A stretch of DNA of 64,000 bases, taken from assembly GCA_016702545.1 (NCBI GenBank), contig JADJDT010000005.1, positions 124,001 through 188,000 of the forward strand. Direction: 5' to 3'. The translations under genes were made by a program, and so were the position numbers. Shown here in pieces: positions 57,734 to 64,000 of the stretch. This DNA is from Pseudomonadota bacterium. Its GTDB lineage: Bacteria; Myxococcota_A; Polyangia; GCA-2747355. The notes under the pieces were generated by a model. That model saw only the letters and a list, made by a program, of their open reading frames with translations. It had not been told where the DNA came from and did no database searches. Every line of letters starts with the position of its first letter. Position 1 is the stretch's first letter.

Positions 57734-59026
57734 TCAGACCACCGCCAACGCCTGCGCCAGATCGGCGATCAGGTCGTCGGGATGTTCGACGCCGACCGAG
57801 AGCCGCACCAGCGCGGGCTCGATGCCGAGCGCCCGCTGCTGCTCCGCTGAGACGTCAGCGTGGGTCATCGTCGCCGGATGCTCCGCCAGCGACTCGGTGC
57901 CGCCGAGGCTCACCGCCAGCTTGACCAGCTTCAGCGCATTGAGCAGCCGGAAGGCCTCCGCCTCGCCGCCCACTACCTCGAAGGCGATCACCGAGCCCGG
58001 CGCGAGGCACTGCTGGCGGTAGATTGCCCACTGCGGGTCGCCCTCGCGCAGGTGGCCGAGGTAGTAGAGCCGCTGCACCTTGGGATGGTCGGCGAGGAAG
58101 TCGGCGACGTGGCGAGCGTTCTTCATCTGGCAGGTCATCCGCAACTTGAGCGTCTCGAGGCTGCGCATCAGCAGCCAGCCCGTCCACGGACCGGCCATCG
58201 TGCCGAGGAAGGTGCGCAGCGTGCGCACGCGCTCGACCAAGGCGCGCGAGCCCAGACAAGCGCCGGCGATCAAGTCGCTGTGCCCGCCGAGAAACTTGGT
58301 CGCCGAGTAGATCACCAGGTCGGCGCCGTGCTGCAGCGGATGCTGCCAGAGCGGCCCAAGGAAGGTGTTGTCGACGATCACCGGCACCGTCGCGCCCGGA
58401 CTCGCCTGCGCGTCGGCCAGCGCGCGACAGGCCGCGATGTCGACCAACGCATTGGTCGGATTGGCGGGCGTCTCGACGAAGATCGCCCCCAGGCGACCGA
58501 GCGGCGCCACCCGCGCCAGCGCCTCGCGCAGCGCGCCGACGCCCCCATCGGCGCGGAAGCCGACGTGCTGGATACCGAAGCGCGGCAAGATGTGCCCCAG
58601 CAGGTACTCGGTGCCGCCGTAGAGCGGCTCGCTGTGCAGCAGCAGGTCGCCCGGCGAGAGCAGCTCGAGCAGCGTCGTGGCGATCGCCGCCATCCCGCTC
58701 TCGAAGACGGCGCAGGCCTCAGCCTGATCCCAGAGCGTCAGCCGATCCTCGAGGATCTCGAGATCCGGGTTGTTGAGACGGCTGTAGATCAGCCCCAGGG
58801 CCTCGCTGGGGCCCTTCTCGCGCAGGCCGTAGGCCACCTCGAAGAAGGCCTTGCCCTCCTCCGCCGTCTTGAAGACGAAGGTCGAGGTCTGGAAGATCGG
58901 CGACTTGAGCGCACCCTCCGAGCGGTGCGGATCGTAGCCGTAGCTCATCATCAGCGACTCGGGATGCGGTTGCCGCGTCGGCCCCGCGCCCCGCTGGTCC
59001 CGCTGCTCGCGCCCGCCCTCGCTCAC
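57734..59026 (-). CDS. Cys/Met-metabolism PLP-dependent enzyme (cystathionine gamma-synthase family)
   Basis: 430 residues. The PLP lysine is in VIYSATKFLGGHSDLIAG, with FESGMAAIATTLLELLSPGD and HSEPLYGGTEYLLGHILP upstream, the pattern of the transsulfuration family (MetB/MetC/methionine gamma-lyase). The N-terminal SLMMSYGYDPHRSEGALKSP marks the subgroup called cystathionine gamma-synthase family protein. Which reaction it catalyses cannot be decided from sequence. The GTG start at 59026 is supported by the following residues; ATGs within are too late. It is convergent with the CcmH-like gene. Confidence 0.86.
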   Translation of the reverse strand: MSEGGREQRDQRGAGPTRQPHPESLMMSYGYDPHRSEGALKSPIFQTSTFVFKTAEEGKAFFEVAYGLREKGPSEALGLIYSRLNNPDLEILEDRLTLWDQAEACAVFESGMAAIATTLLELLSPGDLLLHSEPLYGGTEYLLGHILPRFGIQHVGFRADGGVGALREALARVAPLGRLGAIFVETPANPTNALVDIAACRALADAQASPGATVPVIVDNTFLGPLWQHPLQHGADLVIYSATKFLGGHSDLIAGACLGSRALVERVRTLRTFLGTMAGPWTGWLLMRSLETLKLRMTCQMKNARHVADFLADHPKVQRLYYLGHLREGDPQWAIYRQQCLAPGSVIAFEVVGGEAEAFRLLNALKLVKLAVSLGGTESLAEHPATMTHADVSAEQQRALGIEPALVRLSVGVEHPDDLIADLAQALAVV

Positions 59027-59132
59027 GGTTCACCGCCTGGCTATGAGGTACGCCGCACTATGCACGCTCACGACGGGCCGGCGCCAGCTCGCGCGCCGGA
59101 CGCGTCACCGGCCGCCCGCGCTCAAGAGGCGC

Positions 59133-60308
59133 TCACTGCCCATTCGTGACCCGCGCCAGCACGAACTTGAGGTAGTGACCCTCGGCGAAGCCCGGACGCG
59201 TGGGATGGTCCGGGCCCGCGCCGAAGACGCCAGCCACCGTCAAGGTGCGGCCGGCCTGCGCGGCCGCCTCGGCGATCAGCGCCAAGAAGTCCAGCTCGCG
59301 CAGGTGGCTCGAACAGCTCGCGGTGGCCAACCAACCGCCCGCCGGCAACGCGCGCAACGCCAGCGTGTTCAGCCGCAGGTAGGCCGCCTTGGCCTTGGGC
59401 AGGGCCTTCTGGCTCGGCGCGAAGGAGGGCGGATCGACGATGATCAGGTCGTGTTGCGGGTCGCGTGCGGCCAGCGCCTCGAGGTAGGCAAAGGCATCCG
59501 CGACCTCGAAGCCGTGGGCCGCCGGATCGAGCTGGTTGAGACGGAAGTTCTCGCGCGCGGCCTCGACCGCGGGGGCGGCGATATCCACCGAGACCACGCG
59601 CCGCGCGCCCCCCAGCGCTGCCGCCACCGAGAAGCCCCCCGTGTAGCAGAAGAGGTTGAGCACCCGGCGGTCGCCGCACAGCGCCCCCACGCGGTCGCGG
59701 TTCTCGCGCTGATCGAGGAAGGCCCCCGTCTTCTGGCCCCGCAGCACGTCCACGGCCAGCAGGCGCCCTCCCTCGCGAATCACCACCGGCGCCGTGAGCT
59801 GCCCCGCCACCAAGACGGCCGCGCCGCCGTCCCGCTGCGGATTGCGCACCACCACAGCGCGCGGTCGCACCAGCCGCTCGATGGCCGCCACGAAGCGGTC
59901 CTGCCAGGCCAGACCGATCGCCCCGTCCGTGCGCAGCGAAGCCACGTCGTCGTAGAGGTCGCACTGCAGCCCGGGCAGGCCGTCGTTCTCGCCGTGGCAG
60001 AGTCGGTAGCCCGTCACCTCGCCGTGCAAAACGTCGCGCCGCAGCGCCGCGGCCGAGCTCAGCCGCGCCTCGAGCAGCGCCGCATCGACGGCGCACTCAG
60101 GGTCGAGCGTCCAGACCCGGAAGGCCACCGGCGAGGTCGGCTCCACCACCCCGCGGGCGACGAAGCGCCCGTCGCGCTCGGCGACATCGATCACGTCGCC
60201 GGCGACCAACCCGACGGGCAGCCGCAGCGCCTCGCGCCAGATGAAGGGGTGGCCGCGCCGAACGTGCGCCGCCACCGGCTTGGCCAAGCTTGCGATCGGG
60301 TAGCGCAT
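59133..60308 (-). CDS. rlmI: 23S rRNA (cytosine-C5)-methyltransferase, RlmI family
   Basis: 391 residues. An N-terminal PUA-like domain (AHVRRGHPFIWREALRLPVG) is followed by the Rossmann methyltransferase: VLNLFCYTGGFSVAAALGGA (SAM motif) and LIIVDPPSFAPSQKALPKAKA, then TASCSSHL with the catalytic Cys. RlmI makes m5C1962 in 23S rRNA. The ATG at 60308 is chosen over the upstream GTG at 60371 because the PUA domain then starts normally. It is transcribed alone in this window. Confidence 0.92.
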   Translation of the reverse strand: MRYPIASLAKPVAAHVRRGHPFIWREALRLPVGLVAGDVIDVAERDGRFVARGVVEPTSPVAFRVWTLDPECAVDAALLEARLSSAAALRRDVLHGEVTGYRLCHGENDGLPGLQCDLYDDVASLRTDGAIGLAWQDRFVAAIERLVRPRAVVVRNPQRDGGAAVLVAGQLTAPVVIREGGRLLAVDVLRGQKTGAFLDQRENRDRVGALCGDRRVLNLFCYTGGFSVAAALGGARRVVSVDIAAPAVEAARENFRLNQLDPAAHGFEVADAFAYLEALAARDPQHDLIIVDPPSFAPSQKALPKAKAAYLRLNTLALRALPAGGWLATASCSSHLRELDFLALIAEAAAQAGRTLTVAGVFGAGPDHPTRPGFAEGHYLKFVLARVTNGQ

Positions 60309-60445
60309 CCTAGCGGAGCTATACCGCCACCGCGCTGCCCGGCCAAGCGCAGCGCCGGCGAGACGGGCCATCGCGTCGTTGCCGGCGCCCGTCCCCGCCG
60401 CTACAGTGCCCTCGTTTCAGCGACCGCGAGCAGGAGGTTCAGCCA

Positions 60446-61189
60446 ATGTCCAACGACGTGTTCCACGACGAGCCTGCCCGTGCGGAGGCGGTGCCGCCCG
60501 AGAGTCCCCTGACCCGTCGGGATTTCCTGGCGGTGGCCGGCGCCGGGGCCGCGCTGGTCGGGATCGGCGCACCGAACCTGGCCTTCGGGGCCACGCCCTT
60601 CGTGCTGCCGCCGCTGCCCTACGCGCTCGGCGCCCTGGCGCCGGTCATCTCGGCGCGCACGCTCGGCCTCCACTACGGCAAGCACCACAAGGCCTACGTC
60701 GATAACCTCAACAAGCTGGTCAAGGGCACCCCCTTCGCCGACCAAACCCTCGAGCAGATCGTCCGCGCGGCCGCCGGCAAGCCCGCCGCGCAGGCCATCT
60801 TCAACAACGCCGCCCAGGCCTGGAACCACGCCTTCTTCTGGCACAGCCTCACGCCCAAGGGCGGAGGCACCCCGCCCGCGAAGCTCGCCCAGCGCCTCGG
60901 CGAGGCCTTCGGCAGCACCGAGGCCTGCGTGCGCGAGCTCGCCGCGCAGGCCGTGGGGCACTTTGGCAGTGGCTGGGCCTGGCTGGTCGCTGACGCGGCG
61001 GGCAAGCTCAGCGTGACGCACACGGCGAACGCCGAGCTACCCCTCACCGCCGGGCTCAAGCCGCTGCTGACGATCGACGTCTGGGAGCACGCCTACTACC
61101 TCGACTACCAGAACCGCCGCGCAGACTACGTCGCCGCGCTGGTTGGCCAGCGCCTCAACTGGGCCTTCGCTTCAGAGAACCTGGGCTAG
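60446..61189 (+). CDS. sodB: Fe-type superoxide dismutase with Tat signal peptide
   Basis: 247 residues. The N-terminus has a twin-arginine signal, SPLTRRDFLAVAGAGAALVGI (Arg24-Arg25), so export is via Tat. The mature part is an Fe/Mn SOD: LGLHYGKHHKAYVDNLN (His ligand), NNAAQAWNHAFFWHSL (His ligand and the Gln typical of Fe-SOD), and IDVWEHAYYLDY (Asp and His ligands). It removes superoxide in the periplasm. AGGAGG lies eight bases before the ATG. Fe rather than Mn is inferred from the Gln position. Confidence 0.93.
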   Translation: MSNDVFHDEPARAEAVPPESPLTRRDFLAVAGAGAALVGIGAPNLAFGATPFVLPPLPYALGALAPVISARTLGLHYGKHHKAYVDNLNKLVKGTPFADQTLEQIVRAAAGKPAAQAIFNNAAQAWNHAFFWHSLTPKGGGTPPAKLAQRLGEAFGSTEACVRELAAQAVGHFGSGWAWLVADAAGKLSVTHTANAELPLTAGLKPLLTIDVWEHAYYLDYQNRRADYVAALVGQRLNWAFASENLG

Positions 61190-61211
61190 CAGGCACCCGT
61201 ACCGCCCAGGG

Positions 61212-62642
61212 CTAATAGGGGATCAGCTGCGCATCGTCCCAGCGCACGACCACCCTGCGGCCGCCGTCGAGGCCGAGGTATTGGCAGGTGGCCAGCGTGA
61301 GGATGATCCAGTCCTCGCCCAGCGCGGCGTCGCGCCAGTACTCGAAGCCCGGGTCGGTCGGGTGACGATCGCGGTCGTTGTCAGCCAGCAGCGGCACGGC
61401 CGTGTCGTTACCGTTGGTCTCACGAATGAAGGTGTAGAGGCGCTGGCGCGGGTTCAACAGATCGGGCGCCACGGGACGCGGGCGCCACGCATCCGCCGCA
61501 GCGCCCGCACCCGGACGAATGGGCCCAAAGGCGCACAACGCGCGCGTCAGGCCGGAGATGAACATCGTGATCCCGATCGTGTCCTGCGCCAGGTAGCGCA
61601 TCGTCGAATTGTTGCCGGCGGTACCGGGCTGCCCCGAGACCGCGATCATGAAGTCGGAGGCCTGCGTCGCGTAGTTGGTGCGCCGAATCTCCACACCGAA
61701 GATCGCGGCCGCGCCCTGGGCTCGGGACCGCAGCGCGTCCGCCGCCGCGGTCCCGGCGTCGAAGTGGCAGGCCGCGTGCGGCGGACAGGCGCCCCCCAAG
61801 GTCGGCTCGCCGTCCGAGATCAGGATCACGTTGTGACCGCCAGTGAGGCCCGTGACCTGGGTGCGCGCCGCATTCAGCGCCGCCGTCGCGTTGGTACGCC
61901 CGCTCGGGCTGGCGCCGGAAAGGGCCGCCCCGACCGCTGCGGCGTTGCTGGTATTACTCGCGGGCGGGGCCGCATTCGGCGGCGTCACCGCATCGTTGAA
62001 GACCACCAACCCGTTGCGCACAGGCAAGGTCAAGGCTGAGTACTCTGTCAGCACCGACTGCATCACCTGGAAGGCCGAACGGCCGTTGGCGGCGAGAATC
62101 GGGTACTTCATCGAGTCTGAGGCATCCAGCACCATCACGACCACGGGCCATACGTCGCCGAAGACCGCCGTGCTGATCTGGGCGCGAGCCCGCGCCTGGA
62201 GCGGAAAGACCCGGTCCATCAAGGGCGTCGCCACGCCGAAGTCGAAGCTCGCCCTAAGCTGCACGGGCACCTCGACCAGGGTCCGCGCCGCCTGCACGAC
62301 GGGCGCGGGAAACGTCGACTGTACGACGAGCTCGCTGTTAGCGGCGGCGAGGGGGAGCGCGTCGGTCGCCCCCCGATAGGGCAGCCCGTGCTCCTCCAAG
62401 CTATAGGCCGCCGCCAGGGCCAGGGCATCGGCGGCGTTCTGCAGCTTCCGTGCGTGATAGGCGTGCTGCCCGATCACGACCACGGCCAGAGCGAGGCCTA
62501 CCAGCACCGGGAGCAAGAAGGCGACGAGCAGCACGATCCCGCCAGCCTCGCCGCAGCGGAGCGCGCGTGGTCCTCCCGGACGCGCTACGTTCACGGCGGG
62601 CTTGCGCTCACCTGGGCACGCATGAGCCATCACTTCAGCCAT
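61212..62642 (-). CDS. TadE/TadG-like protein with vWA domain
   Basis: 476 residues. The Tad-type N-terminal segment (GGIVLLVAFLLPVLVGLALAVVVIG then HARKLQNAADALALAAA) is followed by a von Willebrand A domain with MIDAS start VMVLDASDSMKYP and a later VILISDGEP. TadG-like proteins sit in the envelope as part of the Flp/Tad pilus system. The ATG at 62642 overlaps the upstream stop (TGATG); a GTG one codon earlier also fits. It is the last of three coupled genes. Confidence 0.85.
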   Translation of the reverse strand: MAEVMAHACPGERKPAVNVARPGGPRALRCGEAGGIVLLVAFLLPVLVGLALAVVVIGQHAYHARKLQNAADALALAAAYSLEEHGLPYRGATDALPLAAANSELVVQSTFPAPVVQAARTLVEVPVQLRASFDFGVATPLMDRVFPLQARARAQISTAVFGDVWPVVVMVLDASDSMKYPILAANGRSAFQVMQSVLTEYSALTLPVRNGLVVFNDAVTPPNAAPPASNTSNAAAVGAALSGASPSGRTNATAALNAARTQVTGLTGGHNVILISDGEPTLGGACPPHAACHFDAGTAAADALRSRAQGAAAIFGVEIRRTNYATQASDFMIAVSGQPGTAGNNSTMRYLAQDTIGITMFISGLTRALCAFGPIRPGAGAAADAWRPRPVAPDLLNPRQRLYTFIRETNGNDTAVPLLADNDRDRHPTDPGFEYWRDAALGEDWIILTLATCQYLGLDGGRRVVVRWDDAQLIPY

Positions 62643-62899
62643 CACCGGGCCAACGGCATCAGCGGGGCGCCACCCGACGGCTGACCGCCTCCCGCCTCCC
62701 CGTCGCGTCCGCCGTGCACCCCCGCGAGGATGCCGGGGCCATCCTCGCCCGTGATCTCGATCGGCAGGGCCTCGTCGTCACCACGGGTCTGCCGGTCGAC
62801 GACGGCGGCGAAGGCCTCACCGGTGCGTGGGCTGAGGTGGCGCGGGCCGGCGCAGCCGCCCAGCGCGAGACAAAGCAGCACCGTGGCTCTCAACATCAT
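62642..62899 (-). CDS. Small lipoprotein between Tad genes
   Basis: 85 residues with a lipoprotein signal (LRATVLLCLALGGC, Cys about residue 16) and a short mature part with RHLSPRTGEAFAAVVDRQTR. It overlaps TadD-like upstream (ATGA) and TadG-like downstream (TGATG). A small pilotin- or TadB-associated role is possible; I do not recognise a family. Confidence 0.72.
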   Translation of the reverse strand: MMLRATVLLCLALGGCAGPRHLSPRTGEAFAAVVDRQTRGDDEALPIEITGEDGPGILAGVHGGRDGEAGGGQPSGGAPLMPLAR

Positions 62900-63924
62900 G
62901 GTCTCTCTCCTCCTCCGCGCCGAAGTGTCGTTGCGGTGGGCGTCGTGCCTCCGCGCGGCGCTTGGACCGGTGCCTCGACCGGTGCCTGGACCGGTGCAGC
63001 GTCCACCGGGCGATCCGGTGCCACCTCGCCTTCCACCGCTTCGCTGTTCACGCCCCCGCCATCGTCGCTATCGTCCCAAGCCTGTGAAGCGCGGTCCCCG
63101 ACACCGCCCGCTACGCCGTCGTCGGGGCGACTCCCCCGCTCGCCAGCATCGCTTTGCGGATCGAGCGCGCGCAGATTCCGCAAGGCAGGGGCGAAGTCCG
63201 GCTGCTCTCGCAGCGCTCGCTCGTAGCACGCCCGGGCGTGCTGCGGACGCCCGCGCAGCTCGGCCACCAGGCCCATGTTGGTCCACGCCATCGCCGGACT
63301 GCCGGCCTGCCGAAAGGCGCGCAGCGCTGCGTCCTCGTCGTCGTCGAGCCCGCGCAGGAAACCCAGGTTGTTGTAGGCACGACGCAGGCTCGGATCGAGG
63401 CGAATCGCCCGTTCGAGCGCCTCCTTCGCCTCGGGCCGACGCCGGCTGAGAAAGAGGCAGAAGCCGAGATTGTTGTGGTAGGTCGCCATGCTCGGGCGCA
63501 GCGCCACGGCGTGCCGGTGGTGCTTTTCGGCCTCGCCATGACGGCCCATCTGGTCGAGCAGCACGCCGAGCGCCGCGTGCGCCCGCGCGCTATCGGGGCG
63601 CCACCCGACGACCAGCTTCAGCTCGGCCAGCGCCGGTCCGTACATCTGCTTCTCGCGCAGCACGATGCCGAGGAGCAAGCGCAGCCCTGCGTCACGCGGA
63701 TACTGCGCCAGCAGATCCCGCAGCAGCGGCAGCGCCCGATCGTAGTCGCCCTCATCGACCAAGCGCCAAGCCATGGTGCGCTGGACCTGCTCGACCTCGG
63801 ACGGGGCGAGCGCGGGCGCCGGGGCGATCTCCCTCACCGAGCCTCCGGTGGCACACCCGAGGGTGCCCACGGCGATCGTGAGCACAGCCCAACAGCGCCA
63901 GCTCGTGCTCGATCCCTCGGTCAT
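62896..63924 (-). CDS. TPR lipoprotein, TadD-like
   Basis: 342 residues. A signal with lipobox TLGC is followed by about six TPR units (for example GDYDRALPLLRDLLAQYPRD, AHAALGVLLDQMGRHGEAEKHH, AYNNLGFLRGLDDDEDAALRAF) and an acidic, Pro-rich C-terminal tail. It matches TadD, the pilotin-like lipoprotein needed for Tad secretin assembly. It lies seven bases after a gene that runs off the right edge. Confidence 0.85.
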   Translation of the reverse strand: MTEGSSTSWRCWAVLTIAVGTLGCATGGSVREIAPAPALAPSEVEQVQRTMAWRLVDEGDYDRALPLLRDLLAQYPRDAGLRLLLGIVLREKQMYGPALAELKLVVGWRPDSARAHAALGVLLDQMGRHGEAEKHHRHAVALRPSMATYHNNLGFCLFLSRRRPEAKEALERAIRLDPSLRRAYNNLGFLRGLDDDEDAALRAFRQAGSPAMAWTNMGLVAELRGRPQHARACYERALREQPDFAPALRNLRALDPQSDAGERGSRPDDGVAGGVGDRASQAWDDSDDGGGVNSEAVEGEVAPDRPVDAAPVQAPVEAPVQAPRGGTTPTATTLRRGGGERP

Positions 63925-63931
63925 CGGCCCC

Positions 63932-64000
63932 TCAGCCTCCCCAGTCCTTCATCGAATGCCAAACGGCGACCACAGCCGGCCCGAAGAGCAGGAGCATCAT
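63932..64000 (-). CDS. C-terminal end of an upstream Tad-cluster gene (partial)
   Basis: The last 22 codons (...LLLFGPAVVAVWHSMKDWGG) of a gene beginning beyond the right edge. The hydrophobic GPAVVAV segment would suit the final helix of a TadC-like membrane protein. Identity is unproven. Confidence 0.55.
   Translation of the reverse strand: MMLLLFGPAVVAVWHSMKDWGG

Overview
This 64 kb window is very GC-rich (about 70% by eye) with dense, short-spaced genes on both strands. It most resembles a member of the Myxococcota (former Deltaproteobacteria). Evidence for that is indirect: many secreted lipoproteins with RCC1, NHL, WD40 or Cys-rich repeats, a lipoprotein with a long Asn-Ala-Met run, an AgmX/PglI-like C-terminal domain, GTG and TTG starts, and a Tad-type cluster at the right edge. 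No rRNA, CRISPR array, phage or intact insertion sequence was seen. There are two tRNAs, tRNA-Val(UAC) and tRNA-Ser(UGA).

Layout. 1-10 kb: an RCC1-repeat lipoprotein running off the left edge (minus strand), aspS, glpD, then a minus-strand set (small protein, ygfZ, SDR epimerase, YbjN-like protein). 10-22.4 kb, plus strand: envelope genes, namely lipoproteins, beta-barrel proteins, a TolC-like protein, MlaC, a GH-A clan glycosidase, a DsbD-like thiol transporter and a lipoprotein glutaredoxin. 22.4-26.9 kb, minus strand: tRNA-Val, udk, rtcB, archease and a WD40 lipoprotein. 27.5-30.6 kb, plus strand: a GcvR-like ACT protein, an SDR protein, an AgmX-like secreted protein and a DUF350 protein. 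30.6-37.6 kb, minus strand: NHL and Cys-rich lipoproteins and rlmKL. 37.7-44.6 kb, plus strand: an ABC-2 permease, a SCO protein, tRNA-Ser with a cold-shock-like gene, and a three-gene operon of a 15-heme OTR-like cytochrome lipoprotein with two YeeE/YedE sulfur transporters, the second fused to a rhodanese domain. 44.7-52.5 kb: an NAD(P)-themed block with an NAD-kinase-like protein and SPFH protein diverging from a methyltransferase/double-Nudix-like protein, an NrtR-like regulator, pntAB, pntB and an inositol-monophosphatase-family gene. 52.5-64 kb: a POTRA/beta-barrel protein, a TMTC-like glycosyltransferase with TPRs, a signal peptidase with His at the usual Lys position, a CcmH-like protein, a Cys/Met-metabolism enzyme, rlmI, a Tat-exported Fe-SOD and Tad-type pilus genes.

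How it works together. The window mixes housekeeping functions (aspS, udk, rtcB, rlmKL, rlmI, lepB) with envelope and redox functions. The most interesting physiology is the cytochrome/YeeE/rhodanese operon, probably for reduction and uptake of oxidised sulfur compounds, and the NAD(P) block, where a degenerate-Nudix NrtR-type repressor sits directly upstream of the transhydrogenase genes.

Caution. At least nine genes-in-frame breaks occur (glpD, two envelope genes near 11.3 and 13.2 kb, the glycosidase, the NHL lipoprotein, the NAD-kinase-like gene, two in the methyltransferase-Nudix gene, one in nrtR). Most lie in G or C runs and each leaves well-conserved protein on both sides, so residual assembly indels are more likely than true pseudogenes.
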